A stretch of DNA of 64,000 bases. Origin: VYFG01 sp965248685. GTDB taxonomy: Bacteria; Pseudomonadota; Gammaproteobacteria; Arenicellales; Poriferihabitantaceae. The first letter of the stretch is position 1, and the number at the start of each line of letters is the position of its first letter. The stretch spans positions 868,001-932,000 of the forward strand of contig CBDFKC010000003.1 in assembly GCA_965248685.1 (NCBI GenBank), in the 5' to 3' direction. Position numbers and translations under genes: made by a program. Shown here one piece after another: positions 17,022-26,169 of this stretch. A model generated the notes under the pieces. The model searched no databases. It saw only the letters and a program-made list of their open reading frames with translations, and was not told where the DNA came from.

Positions 17022-17672
17022 AATCTTCCCGATATTTACCTTTAATGGCGTGCAGCAGAATTGTTTGGAAATAATATTGGATCAATGTCTAAAAGACGAA
17101 GAATTCCCCCAACCCTTCTCGCCAATATAACAAGTAGGAAAAAGACACATTAAACTCGTTACTATATCACTCAAGCTCGAAGTAAATTTGATTTCACTGG
17201 GTGTTGAAAAAACTATAATATTTCTAATCGGTAATGTTTAGCGAAAACCAATCAAAATTGAAGTAAAGCAGCACTTACTTGAATACCAGTATTAGTATAT
17301 GAGTTTTCCATGGTGGTATAATGAAATTGGTAAAACAAACTATACGGTCAACGGTAAACTGTTGATATTCGATTATTTTGCAGCTGGGGAATTTTGGCCA
17401 TGAAGAGTTTTCAAATACGGTAGACTGAAAAAGAGCGGTAGGATGCCGTTCGAATCAGCTATCTTGAAAGATAACGTCATTTCTGTCAAATTTACCCAGA
17501 TATTAGGTTAGATAATCCTGTGCGCAGATTAGATAGGCTAGAGTGGAATTTAACTTGGTGTATCACATTTAGGCATTTAGAATTTGACCGTAATCAATAC
17601 AGGATTTAACTATTTTATTTCTCGAAAAATTATCATCGATAAATATTCGAAAATAAATGGAAAGCACTAGTT
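17022..17672. other. long AT-rich intergenic region before the initiating transferase
   Basis: Divergent promoters for the ligase gene and the sugar-transferase unit must lie here, but no clear -35/-10 pair stands out. A GCGGTAG-containing sequence (17434-17444) weakly resembles the ops element of long polysaccharide operons. No gene longer than ~60 codons looks real. Confidence 0.5.
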
Positions 17673-17885
17673 TTGGGCATCTCAGTAGGGCAAGGGGTGA
17701 CGTGTCCAGATTGTCGGCAACCAATTGGGATTTGTAGTACTAAATCAGTTTTGAGGTCACTGCATTGTGATCTTCTAGAATCTAAAATTAAATTTTTGCG
17801 AAGAATTCGAAACAAGAAAGTGGAAGTGCTATTTGGAATTTCACTTCTGATTCCAGTTATTGCAATTTTTAGTGAACATGTATAG
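17673..17885 (+). CDS. small CPDC-motif, single-TM protein
   Basis: 70 residues from a TTG at 17673. One CPDC motif (residues 11-14) is followed by HCDLLESKIKFLRR and a C-terminal membrane helix (VEVLFGISLLIPVIAIF). Its stop overlaps the start of the sugar-transferase gene by 8 bases (ATG inside AACATGTATAG), which suggests translational coupling and is the main reason to believe it. The layout (N-terminal Cys motif, then a TM) echoes the first 80 residues of the zinc-ribbon/SPOR protein at 13556, but the second C-x-x-C is missing. No recognised family. Confidence 0.42.
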   Translation: MGISVGQGVTCPDCRQPIGICSTKSVLRSLHCDLLESKIKFLRRIRNKKVEVLFGISLLIPVIAIFSEHV

Positions 17886-19209
17886 AAACTTCTCTCCAGC
17901 ATTCAAACAGCAAAGCATTTTGGTGTTTATTGATTTATTAATTTTTACGCTGATCGCAATCGCAAGTTCCACGTTGTTTGGGGAAACAAGCCAGAGATAT
18001 TTTAATACTATCTGGATGATCTCATCCATAATATTCTTGTACGTATCTGGAAGATATTCAAGAGTCGATATCAATATCGGCTTAACTTCGGTCATCAGGA
18101 CTGTAGCATGTTTGGCATTGTCCATATTGGTTTCTTATCCCTTTATGTCAGGAGATGATACGAGTAGAGCGATATTTATTCTTTTTCTGTTTTCGCTGTC
18201 GGTAACATTAATATTGGCTTTGAGCAAATTGTATAGCCATATCAGCTCACAACTAAATCCAAAAATTTATTTTCTGACAAAAAACAGAGACAAGTATGAA
18301 GATAAATTGAGAGTTATGGAATCAGGCCTGCTACAACTTGTCCAGAAAATTACTACAATAGAAAGCTTGGCTCAAATTGATGAAAATGATAGCCGTTACA
18401 CATTAATAGTTGATGAGGAGCTGTTGAAAGACAAAAAGATTTCGTCAATTGTATTCGAGAAACGTGTAAGAGGAATTTCTGTAATTAACTTCTGGGAAGC
18501 GTATGCAGATACCAGCGGCAGAATCCCTCTAGATTTGATAGATTTTCCATGGTTACTAAAACATGAAGCGATGTCCTACTATCAAACAATTGTTGTCCTA
18601 AAAGCCATGCGCGTTATTGAGGCTGGTTTGGCAATAATTTTAATTTTTTTGTTTGCGGTACCAGTGGTTTTAATATCAATAGCAATAAAGTTCGATTCAA
18701 AAGGGCCGATATTTTTCAAACAGGAGCGACTTGGTAAAAACAAAAAGCCGTTTATGCTCTACAAATTCCGCAGTATGAGAGTTGATGCTGAGCAGAATGG
18801 CCCGCAATGGGCGACTGTAAAAGATTCTAGAGTAACTAGATTAGGTGAGTTTCTGCGGAAATCACATCTCGATGAATTGCCGCAGATACTTAATTTAGTG
18901 AAAGGAGATCTTGGCCTGGTTGGACCCAGGCCAATTAGGGCGTATTTTGCCCAAAAACTTTCAGAGTCAATACCATATTACAATTTGCGCTTCTTGGTTA
19001 AGCCCGGAATCACCGGATGGGCACAGGTAAAAGGTCCATATGGCGCAAATCTGGAGGAGCAGCGAATTAAATTTGAAATGGAAGTCTATTTTATTATGCG
19101 ATACAGCTTTTCAATGTATATACACATACTGATAGACACCATCAAATTACTATTTTCTCGTACAAAGGATAACGACTTGGAAAACGCTAATATTGTAGTA
19201 GGCGGTTAA
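17878..19209 (+). CDS. undecaprenyl-phosphate sugar phosphotransferase (EPS initiation)
   Basis: 443 residues from the ATG at 17878; an upstream TTG at 17860 adds six. Four or five N-terminal membrane helices and a degenerate nucleotide-binding-like middle are followed by the catalytic domain (PF02397) of the WcaJ/WbaP group: a helix before IKFDSKGPIFFKQERLGK, then FMLYKFRSMR, RLGEFLRKSHLDELPQ, LGLVGPRP and KPGITGWAQVKG. It moves a sugar-1-phosphate from a UDP-sugar to undecaprenyl phosphate at the inner membrane, the committed step. Full-length topology (polyisoprenyl-phosphate hexose-1-phosphate transferase type). The start lies inside the preceding small ORF. Confidence 0.92.
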   Translation: MYRNFSPAFKQQSILVFIDLLIFTLIAIASSTLFGETSQRYFNTIWMISSIIFLYVSGRYSRVDINIGLTSVIRTVACLALSILVSYPFMSGDDTSRAIFILFLFSLSVTLILALSKLYSHISSQLNPKIYFLTKNRDKYEDKLRVMESGLLQLVQKITTIESLAQIDENDSRYTLIVDEELLKDKKISSIVFEKRVRGISVINFWEAYADTSGRIPLDLIDFPWLLKHEAMSYYQTIVVLKAMRVIEAGLAIILIFLFAVPVVLISIAIKFDSKGPIFFKQERLGKNKKPFMLYKFRSMRVDAEQNGPQWATVKDSRVTRLGEFLRKSHLDELPQILNLVKGDLGLVGPRPIRAYFAQKLSESIPYYNLRFLVKPGITGWAQVKGPYGANLEEQRIKFEMEVYFIMRYSFSMYIHILIDTIKLLFSRTKDNDLENANIVVGG

Positions 19210-19474
19210 AGACACTTGACAAATATTGGTATATTAATAAATCAAATTCTGACAGTTTTACTAAATTTGACGCTTTATTCACTAAGATAGTGAAAATTCG
19301 GGTCGATAACGGGGTTTGACCATTGAAAATGGACTAATCTGCGACCTCTATTCAATCAACGAGAAGTCACAATATCAATAAAAGTACCGCCGCCAGGATA
19401 AACGTCGGCGAACATATTCTTGATGTTAAAAAACTGACTCTAAAATTACACCGGAATGCAGAGAAACAGTGTAA

Positions 19475-20701
19475 ATGAAGCACATATTAGTTCGAGCCGG
19501 TGTAGCAGTTCTCTGCGCTAGAGTATTAATAATCCTTTTGCGGTTTGGTGTATTACTTTCCGTAGTAGGAAAGTTTGGCCCGTCTGTGCAAGGAAGCTAT
19601 GCATTTTTTTTGACCGTATGTATCGTCGGATTTCTATTTACGCGAACTGGGTCTGATCTCGGCTTCGTCTATTTCAGCAGAAATAAAAAAGTCGAAACGC
19701 AGCGCGGATTTACTACCACGATCATGTCTTCATTGGCGACGAGTGCCATAGTCGCACCTGCTTTTGCTGTGATTTGCCTAGTTACGTCTAACCCGTTAGA
19801 TGTGGTGAGTGACAGCCTGCTAATCTGGGTAATTATTACGTCGATAGGTGCGACCAGTGTAAGACACCACTATCGATACGTTTTCCTCGCACAAGACAGG
19901 ATACTGGCCTTTAATCTTATTGGATTTTCCCAACCAATAGTAGTTCTGATTGGAATTTTCCTCATTAGCCCGGATGCACAATCAATATCAACCTTGCTTG
20001 TCTATTATTGTATAGGGACCATGGTCGATATTGTTTCCTGCGTAATAGTATCGAAAGAAATACGATTCAGGGTGACTGATTTCGATCTAAATCTGTTGAA
20101 GCGAATGATTAGGTTTGGGCTGCCAGCGACTATAAATTCCATATTGATAACTTTGTTGTTAAAGGTAGATATCTTCATTCTTGCAAAATATGTAGAAAAC
20201 TATCAGTTGGGATTTTATACCTTCGCAGGATTGTTAGCCGATAAAATATTTCTTATAACGGAGATACTTAACCCACTTATTTTTCAATATCTGTCAGACA
20301 AGTCAGGTAAGGACAGGTGGCGTATTACAAAGAACCTGTTCCTCATATTTTTGGTAGTAGGTGGTGTAATTGGTCTGGCGATCTATCTGGCCGCATATAC
20401 ATTCATCCCTCTTTTTTTTCCGCAATATACGGCATCACTGGCAGTGTTAGCAATTATTCTTCCTGGAACGTTTAGTATTGCGCAGTACCATATTATTCAC
20501 GCCTATTTCCTTGCCAGCGATAGAATCATGTTAATTACAAAAATTTCTACAATTACTCTGTGTCTGAATATTATTCTTAACATTTTGATTGTACCGAGCT
20601 ATGGAATTTGGGGCGCTGCTTATGTGACATTAACAACATATTCATTTCTGATGTTGACATCACTCGCGATATTTATCAGGGATGGAAAAAATAATACCTA
20701 A
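19475..20701 (+). CDS. Wzx-like polysaccharide flippase (MOP superfamily)
   Basis: 408 residues, about twelve membrane helices. The MOP pattern is seen in the opening RAGVAVLCARVLIILLRFGV, in the central MIRFGLPATINSILITLLLKVDIFILAKY (start of the second six-helix half, with the conserved charge D in helix 7) and in FPQYTASLAVLAIILPG. It would flip the lipid-linked repeat unit to the periplasm for polymerisation. It is separated from the initiating transferase by 265 bases with no gene. ATG start; no strong Shine-Dalgarno. Confidence 0.85.
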   Translation: MKHILVRAGVAVLCARVLIILLRFGVLLSVVGKFGPSVQGSYAFFLTVCIVGFLFTRTGSDLGFVYFSRNKKVETQRGFTTTIMSSLATSAIVAPAFAVICLVTSNPLDVVSDSLLIWVIITSIGATSVRHHYRYVFLAQDRILAFNLIGFSQPIVVLIGIFLISPDAQSISTLLVYYCIGTMVDIVSCVIVSKEIRFRVTDFDLNLLKRMIRFGLPATINSILITLLLKVDIFILAKYVENYQLGFYTFAGLLADKIFLITEILNPLIFQYLSDKSGKDRWRITKNLFLIFLVVGGVIGLAIYLAAYTFIPLFFPQYTASLAVLAIILPGTFSIAQYHIIHAYFLASDRIMLITKISTITLCLNIILNILIVPSYGIWGAAYVTLTTYSFLMLTSLAIFIRDGKNNT

Positions 20702-21047
20702 ATGTGCCCTCAATGGCTGTCCAATTTTGACCCACATTACAAAGTCTGACAACTATTACAGCAACGTTAGACGAACCTCATACGAGACATTCTGCTGTAG
20801 CTATTTCATGAGTCTGATCAAGCCACCTCGCGGTAAGTGTAGTATCGAAGGTATTTAAATTTGCGAACTGAATTTCTAGCCAAAAAGCCAGTCTATGTCG
20901 CCTCTATGACGACAGGAAATAGTATATTTGTAAAATAATAGAGGTGCTAAAAAATTTACGAACCACATAGTAAATATCAAAATTAAAAATAGCTGAAAAT
21001 AACTAAAACTTTTACTAGTAAATATGTTGGTGGAGGTTAAAGCGCAG
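20702..21047. other. intergenic region, no gene seen
   Basis: The convergent ends of the flippase and a methyltransferase gene meet here. A 62-codon minus-strand frame (20876-21064) overlaps the methyltransferase end and looks like noise. The segment TGTCCAATTTTGACCCACATT near 20717 resembles the ends of some insertion sequences but has no partner in sight. Confidence 0.5.
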
Positions 21048-21980
21048 CTATTTCGAAAGGACAAAGACGCCTTTGGTGAAAAATGGAACTAAAAACGGAA
21101 TCCTGGCGGCAAAGTTGTCGACTTTAATCAATGCGTCATTAATTGCAGAGTGAACAGGCGGAATAAACGTGAATAACATTGAAAATGTTCTTAGAAAATC
21201 AATGTAATCTACCTTTGATTGTTGTCCGAAGTATTTAACAAAATCGCGAACTTCCTGACCAGAGAACGGATGCTCCCAGGTTAGGTTCGGCCGAAGTGCA
21301 CTGGAAAGATATCTGAGAAAACGAAGTACTATATTCGTATTCAAAGGTTCAATAAAAACTGCCTGTCCGCCTTCTGTCAAGAGCGAGGAAATTTTACTGG
21401 CAAGTTTTTCTTTTTTTTCAGAACTAAAGTGATGCAGGATCCCTCTACCAAAGATAAAGTCAAAAGATTCAGGTTTTAGGTTTGACGACAGAATGTCGTC
21501 ACATATTAGATGGAAATCCGTGACTCCCCGTTTTTCAAGTCGACGTTGCAATTCAAACAACGGATTAAGCGCTAATTCTACAGTTACATAATTAATCGCA
21601 TCGGCATGTTTGATACAAGCTTCTGTGCCAGGTGTACCTGCGTTTGCCCCAATTTCCAGAATATTGATTTTTTTGTCCTTGTCGCTTTCGATCTTCGCTG
21701 AGAGGTGCTGATAGAACAATCTGTCTTGTCTTTTTTGGCCGCCTTTCGCGTGGTGAGAACGTAAATTTCTCCACAGTCGATTGGTTCGTGTTTCCTTTAC
21801 TGGGTTCTCAACCGATTCTTCATCTTCGTAGTTACAACTTTCGTAAAACTCCTTTTGCAATTGATCAACCTGATCTAGACTATTTTCCGATAGAAGAATT
21901 ACTACACCATTCTTACGTACTAATTCACTAGGGCCATCCGCAAGGAAATCTCGAACTTTCGACATATTTTTAGCTAACAT
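21048..21980 (-). CDS. class I SAM-dependent methyltransferase
   Basis: 310 residues. SAM-binding motif I is NILEIGANAGTPG (106-118) and motif II contains VTVELALNP. FDFIFGRGILHHFSSEKKE is the UbiE/Methyltransf_11-type post-motif. The C-terminus (IPFLVPFFTKGVFVLSK) ends in a strand, as in class I folds. About 65 extra residues precede the domain. The target is unknown; within an EPS locus a sugar O-methylation is likely. ATG at 21980. It points against its neighbours and may have its own promoter in 21981-22354. Confidence 0.82.
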   Translation of the reverse strand: MLAKNMSKVRDFLADGPSELVRKNGVVILLSENSLDQVDQLQKEFYESCNYEDEESVENPVKETRTNRLWRNLRSHHAKGGQKRQDRLFYQHLSAKIESDKDKKINILEIGANAGTPGTEACIKHADAINYVTVELALNPLFELQRRLEKRGVTDFHLICDDILSSNLKPESFDFIFGRGILHHFSSEKKEKLASKISSLLTEGGQAVFIEPLNTNIVLRFLRYLSSALRPNLTWEHPFSGQEVRDFVKYFGQQSKVDYIDFLRTFSMLFTFIPPVHSAINDALIKVDNFAARIPFLVPFFTKGVFVLSK

Positions 21981-22354
21981 ATTAGTGGGCTACGCTACTT
22001 ACAGCGCCCTTTAGAATTCCAATTTCCCGCTAAAATTTGAGGGTTCGAGTAAGTTCGTACAAAAATCGAGAGCGATATTACCATAAAGAGTTGACTCTGG
22101 AAATCTGAATAACACCACCCGTGAACGTGTGAACCCAATTAAAATATTTTTGTTCGCCTCAATCAAAAAAATTGTCAAATCCAGATGACCTCGTCTGATT
22201 TACGCCTGGAATATCAAGGTCAATATGGCATTTGTAATTGGTAAGAGTAAGAAAACTAACGCTGTATCTCGTAGCAGTTTGGGTTAATCACAATTTCTAC
22301 AAAGTTGGTTACAAAGTAAGTATTTATACATAGTTAAATACACTATACTCCACG
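21981..22354. other. divergent intergenic region
   Basis: AT-rich spacer between two divergent methyltransferase genes. It should contain both promoters; TACACTATACT just before 22350 is a possible -10 area for the rightward gene. No further feature is recognised. Confidence 0.5.
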
Positions 22355-23071
22355 GTGAAAAATTTCAGCGATTTACCGGGATCATTAGACAAATCAATGA
22401 GTAAATATTTAATTGGGAAGGACGCTCGCCCTTACATATCAAACTCTGCAAAAGAGATTGCATTTAATGATGACAAAATTTCATTTTTTGTAAAGTACTG
22501 TAAAAATAAAACAGTACTGGATATCGGCTGCGTACAACACAATCCTAAGAACTACGAAAGTAAGTTTTGGTTACACAAGGCACTTTCGTTCGTGTCTTCA
22601 AATTGCACGGGGCTAGATTTATATGAAGATGGTGTGAACTACTTGAGGGACAAAGGCTACAATGTATTAGTTGGAGATGCACAAAATTATGACCTTGGAG
22701 AAAAATTTGACGTCATAACGGCTGGTGACATAATTGAACATTTAGAGAATTTATCTGATTTTTTGGAATGTGCCAAAAGACATTTGAAAGACGACGGAGT
22801 GCTGGTAATTGCTACGCCGCACCCTTGGCACTGGCGAAGTGTTGTGAAAGGATTGTTCTCCTTGGATACTAGCCCAAACCCAGAGCATACCTGTTGGTTT
22901 TGTATTGCTACCCTGCGACAATTGCTGGCGCGGCACGATATGGTTTACGTCGAGGCTAGGGGTGGCATGCGTACTGCAAGTAAGTGGGCTTTTATAGACC
23001 GCCTTGTACCGCTTCCCCATCTTCGCAATAACAGTATCTTTGCCGCAGCAAAAATTAGAACCAAAACATAA
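22355..23071 (+). CDS. class I SAM-dependent methyltransferase 2
   Basis: 238 residues from a GTG at 22355; an alternative ATG at 22397 would remove 14 residues. Motif I is TVLDIGCV (53-60), the acidic strand-2 end is GLDLYEDGVNYL, and FDVITAGDIIEHLENLSDF carries the strand-4 D and the I-E-H-L post-motif typical of Methyltransf_23/11. ATPHPWHWRSV follows strand 5. Probably a sugar or lipid-linked-glycan methyltransferase. It is the last gene before the IS66 insertion. Confidence 0.82.
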   Translation: MKNFSDLPGSLDKSMSKYLIGKDARPYISNSAKEIAFNDDKISFFVKYCKNKTVLDIGCVQHNPKNYESKFWLHKALSFVSSNCTGLDLYEDGVNYLRDKGYNVLVGDAQNYDLGEKFDVITAGDIIEHLENLSDFLECAKRHLKDDGVLVIATPHPWHWRSVVKGLFSLDTSPNPEHTCWFCIATLRQLLARHDMVYVEARGGMRTASKWAFIDRLVPLPHLRNNSIFAAAKIRTKT

Positions 23072-23338
23072 CTAAAGAAATAGTAGTTACCTGTACTTTT
23101 GTTATCAATAATGAAATATTGGGGGGTTCCTAAAAATCTCCCGAAAAGTCTTACATTCTAAATGAACCAATAAGTTTAGATTGGATAGAATTAGTAAAAG
23201 TTGAACCTCTTAGGGCCTCGCTCTAAGCCGCCCATCCAAGTTCTATTTTTTCGCAACACTTTGGATTGGGAATATATTGACAGCATCTAGCTAAGCAATG
23301 TCTTCTTTTATGGCCCCAAACAGTATTCAATCTACATC

Positions 23339-23346
23339 TACACAAT
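23339..23346 (+). repeat. IS66 target-site duplication, left copy (TACACAAT)
   Basis: The eight bases just outside the left inverted repeat are identical to those just outside the right one (26170-26177). An 8-bp duplication is what IS66-family elements make. Confidence 0.93.
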
Positions 23347-23362
23347 GTAAGCGCCTAATAAA
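23347..23362 (+). repeat. IS66 left inverted repeat
   Basis: GTAAGCGCCTAATAAA, the exact reverse complement of the right end at 26154-26169. The GTAAGCG start is typical of IS66 tips. Confidence 0.93.
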
Positions 23363-23424
23363 GTGCGTTCTATCGGGCCGATCAGAAAGCCTTTATCGTG
23401 GGGTTTTCACTCCCGGAAATATCG

Positions 23425-23733
23425 ATGACCAGAAGAACGAAATCCCAATGGCGGGATCTGATAGATCAACAATCCTCAAGCGGTCTAACCGCCGCAGAGT
23501 TCTGCAGCCGTCACGATGTGAACGCGAAGTATTTTAGTCTGCGCAAGAAGCAATTGGGTCAAATTCCTGGGCAGCCTTCTGATCGATTTATTCAACTTAC
23601 GCCTACAGTCACAACTGATTCGCCTCTGAATTGCAATTCGATTAAGTTGCGCGTCACCGAAGTTGAGCTTCCGATGTGCGTGGATAGCCAATCCGATACC
23701 TTGACCTTGTTGCTCGATAAATTGTTACGGTGA
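23425..23733 (+). CDS. tnpA: IS66 accessory protein TnpA
   Basis: 102 residues from the ATG at 23425; a GTG at 23398 would add nine. TRRTKSQWRDLIDQQSSSGLTAAEFCSRH is the HTH-like N-terminus of IS66 TnpA (IS66 Orf1, PF05717-neighbour), followed by a basic linker and an acidic/Leu tail. It is needed together with TnpB for IS66 transposition, though the exact role is not settled. Its TGA overlaps the GTG of tnpB (GTGA). Confidence 0.9.
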   Translation: MTRRTKSQWRDLIDQQSSSGLTAAEFCSRHDVNAKYFSLRKKQLGQIPGQPSDRFIQLTPTVTTDSPLNCNSIKLRVTEVELPMCVDSQSDTLTLLLDKLLR

Positions 23734-24086
23734 AGTGGTTCAACGACCTGCCTGCGGTGTACCTACACCGACGACCAGTAGACTTTCGCAAAGCCATCAA
23801 CGGCCTCTGTGTTTTAGTAGAGCAAGAGATGGGGATGAGTCCTTTCAATGAGAGCCTGTTTGTTTTTTGCAATCGCAATCGAGACAAGTTAAAAATACTA
23901 CACTGGGACAAGACAGGGTTTGTGCTTTGGTACAAACGACTTGAACAAGAAAAATTCAAGTGGCCACTGAATGATTCTTCTGAAGTGATTCAGGTTAACC
24001 AACAGTCACTTCACTGGTTGTTAACGGGGTTAGCGATATCTCCGCAAAAGCCACACAAAACGCTGCATTATCAGTCTATTACTTGA
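23730..24086 (+). CDS. tnpB: IS66 accessory protein TnpB (Orf2)
   Basis: 118 residues, GTG start overlapping the tnpA stop by four bases. It contains the strongly conserved DFRKAINGLCVLVEQEMG, then FVFCNRNRDKLKILHWDKTG and FVLWYKRLEQEKFKWP, which define IS66 Orf2 (PF05717). It is an essential helper of the transposase; no catalytic residues are known. The gene is intact and in phase with the next one through a 34-base gap. Confidence 0.96.
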   Translation: MKWFNDLPAVYLHRRPVDFRKAINGLCVLVEQEMGMSPFNESLFVFCNRNRDKLKILHWDKTGFVLWYKRLEQEKFKWPLNDSSEVIQVNQQSLHWLLTGLAISPQKPHKTLHYQSIT

Positions 24087-24120
24087 GGAGTAATGAAGCA
24101 GGTTTGGTATAATCCAAGCC

Positions 24121-25722
24121 ATGAAAACGCGGTTAGAATTGGAACAGGAAAATGCCCGAATCGAGGGGGAGTTGTCCAGTATTCGCCAGCAACTACTGGA
24201 CAAGGAAACGACACTACGTCGTAAAGACGCGGCGATTAGTCAGCACGAAATCACGATCCATCAGAAAGACACGTTTATCGAAGAACTCAAGGAAGCCTTG
24301 ATTCTGGCGCGCAACCGCAAGTTTGCGGCAACCTCAGAATCGATGCGTGGATTACAGGACGAGATCTTCTTGTTTAATGAGTCAGAACAAGTGCAGACCA
24401 TCTCGAATGCTGACACTGACGATTCAGCAGATCAGAATAACGAACTAATCACTGTTCCCGCACATCAAAAACGACGCGGTGGACGTAGGCCCTTACCGGA
24501 AGACTTACCCCGCCTTACTGTGATTCACGACCTGAGTGATGAAGAAAAAGTTTGTCCGCATGACGGTTATGCGTTGCGGGAAATCGCCGAGAAAGTCTCG
24601 GAGCAATTGGATGTCATCCCGATGCAGATCCAGGTGATTCGGCATATCCGTAAGCAGTATGCCTGCCCTTGTTGTGATGGTTATTTAAAGACCGCCTCAA
24701 AGCCGAAACAACCCATCGAAAAAAGCCAGGCCAGCAGTGGTTTATTAGCTTATATCGCTGTGGCCAAATATGCGGATAGTCTGCCGCTGTATCGACAAAG
24801 CATGATCTTGAGTCGGTTTGGTATTGAAATGGACCGGACGACGTTAGCCAACTGGATGGTGAAGTGTGGTCAATTGATTCAGCCACTGATCAACCGGATG
24901 GAAGAACGCCTACTGGAGTCAGCGTACCTGCATATGGATGAAAGCCCGGTACAGGTACTCATTGAGCCAGGCAAACGGCCACAATCGAAGTCTTATATGT
25001 GGGTGAGATGCGTGGGGCCCCCGGGAAACCGACTCGTCTTGTTTGACTATGATCCGAGTCGAAGCAGTACGGTGCCTAAGCGCTTGTTGGCGGGGTATCA
25101 GGGCGCGTTGATGGTGGATGGGTACGAAGGCTATGGTGCGGTCTGTCGAGAACAGTCAATTACAAGATTGGGTTGCTGGGTGCATGCGAGGCGGAAGTTT
25201 GTTGAGGCCAATAAAGCCAGCACGAAGAAACAGACGCAAGCGCACTATGCGATCAGATTGATTGCGAAGTTGTACGCCGTTGAAAAGACCTTGATCGACG
25301 TCACACCCGATATCCGTTATGCGACCCGGCAGGCACAATCTCGACCTGTGATTGATCAACTAAAAGTCTGGCTGGGTGAGATCCGACCCAAAGTGGCGCC
25401 GAAAACAGCATTGGGCCGTGCGCTCCATTATCTGGATCAGCAATGGCCGAGGTTAGTTGGCTATCTGGATGATGGCCGTTATCCGATAGATAACAATCCA
25501 GTAGAGAATGCGATCAGACCGTTCGCCATTGGCCGTAAAAATTGGCTCTTCTCGGCCAGTGTAGAGGGTGCGAAGGCCAGTGCTAATCTTTACAGTTTGA
25601 TTGAAACGGCGAAAGCCAACGGGCTTGAACCCTACGGATATCTAAAACAGGTATTTACCAGGATACCGAATATCGTTGATTATGACGATGTGGATAGGCT
25701 ACTGCCATATCGGGATGAATAA
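24121..25722 (+). CDS. tnpC: IS66 transposase TnpC
   Basis: 533 residues. The N-terminal leucine-zipper-like coiled coil (~1-65) is followed by the zinc-binding segment (VCPHDGYALREI and YACPCCDGYLK), then the DDE catalytic core: D273 in HMDESPVQV, D333 in LMVDGYEGYGA and E462 in NPVENAIRPFAIGRKNW. A C-terminal segment after it carries SLIETAKANGLEPYGYL. All catalytic residues are intact, so it should be active. Its TAA overlaps the start of the fourth IS gene by eight bases. Confidence 0.97.
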   Translation: MKTRLELEQENARIEGELSSIRQQLLDKETTLRRKDAAISQHEITIHQKDTFIEELKEALILARNRKFAATSESMRGLQDEIFLFNESEQVQTISNADTDDSADQNNELITVPAHQKRRGGRRPLPEDLPRLTVIHDLSDEEKVCPHDGYALREIAEKVSEQLDVIPMQIQVIRHIRKQYACPCCDGYLKTASKPKQPIEKSQASSGLLAYIAVAKYADSLPLYRQSMILSRFGIEMDRTTLANWMVKCGQLIQPLINRMEERLLESAYLHMDESPVQVLIEPGKRPQSKSYMWVRCVGPPGNRLVLFDYDPSRSSTVPKRLLAGYQGALMVDGYEGYGAVCREQSITRLGCWVHARRKFVEANKASTKKQTQAHYAIRLIAKLYAVEKTLIDVTPDIRYATRQAQSRPVIDQLKVWLGEIRPKVAPKTALGRALHYLDQQWPRLVGYLDDGRYPIDNNPVENAIRPFAIGRKNWLFSASVEGAKASANLYSLIETAKANGLEPYGYLKQVFTRIPNIVDYDDVDRLLPYRDE

Positions 25723-26065
25723 CAAACAGATCAGTGTAGATTGGTTGAATTATGACGAGTTGTTGTCTCTGCACCATGTGATAGTAGACCGGTTGAATGT
25801 GCTGGAAATGCTACATGCACATGAGAAGATGGTTGCTCTTGGGATGGGTGCAAAGGTGAGCTTCGATTCAAATCGGGGCAAACAGTTTGGGACGATAGTG
25901 AAGTTCAACCAAAAGACAGTTGGTGTGGTGAGTGATGAGGGGCGGCGCTGGAATGTGAGCCCGCTATTACTCACGGAAGTCAAGGAAATCAAGGAAGTGC
26001 AGGTTAGGCCGAGGAACCAGAATAACAATAAAAATAAGAAACGGAAAAACCGAAAGAAAAAGTAG
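25715..26065 (+). CDS. IS66-borne accessory protein with SH3/KOW-like core and Lys/Asn tail
   Basis: 116 residues from the ATG at 25715, which lies inside the tnpC end (8-base overlap, so translational coupling). An N-terminal helix (YDELLSLHHVIVDRLNVLEMLHAHEKM) is followed by a small beta-barrel-like core (GAKVSFDSNRGKQFGTIVKFNQKTV..GRRWNVSPLLL; the N-Q-K-T-V and W-x-V-S-P pattern is seen in small uncharacterised SH3/KOW-like proteins). The last ~25 residues are almost only Lys, Arg and Asn, which suggests nucleic-acid binding. It lies inside the inverted repeats, so it moves with the IS. Standard IS66 elements have three genes. Confidence 0.72.
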   Translation: MNNKQISVDWLNYDELLSLHHVIVDRLNVLEMLHAHEKMVALGMGAKVSFDSNRGKQFGTIVKFNQKTVGVVSDEGRRWNVSPLLLTEVKEIKEVQVRPRNQNNNKNKKRKNRKKK

Positions 26066-26153
26066 AACGGTGGAAATAGATCGGTGGCTACTGCCTCTTG
26101 AAATAAGTGATGCTGGTTTGTTGAGGGTAAAGTTGAAGATATCAAGAGGGGCG

Positions 26154-26169
26154 TTTATTAGGCGCTTAC
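26154..26169 (-). repeat. IS66 right inverted repeat
   Basis: TTTATTAGGCGCTTAC on the plus strand, the exact reverse complement of the left tip. Confidence 0.93.

Larger units (their letters stand above)
23347..26169 (+). mobile_element. complete IS66-family insertion sequence
   Basis: 2823 bp. The ends are inverted repeats that begin GTAAGCGCCTAATAAA, identical for the first 16 bases and similar for ~10 more, flanked by a perfect 8-bp duplication. It carries tnpA, tnpB and tnpC, all intact, plus a fourth small gene overlapping the tnpC end. Intact genes and perfect flanking duplications suggest a recent, possibly still active, insertion. It landed between a methyltransferase gene and the convergent EpsG-like gene, so no EPS gene is visibly broken. 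Confidence 0.96.

Noticed and set aside
20711..20760. TGTCCAATTTTGACCCACATT resembling the end of an IS21/IS481-type element
   Set aside because: No matching inverted end, transposase remnant or duplication was found nearby.
20876..21064. 62-codon minus-strand frame with a hydrophobic stretch
   Set aside because: It overlaps the 3' end of the methyltransferase gene, has no ribosome site and no family resemblance.
23298..23346. A 20-codon frame that would be restored if the IS66 were removed
   Set aside because: Too short and without any supporting signal; the insertion site looks intergenic.
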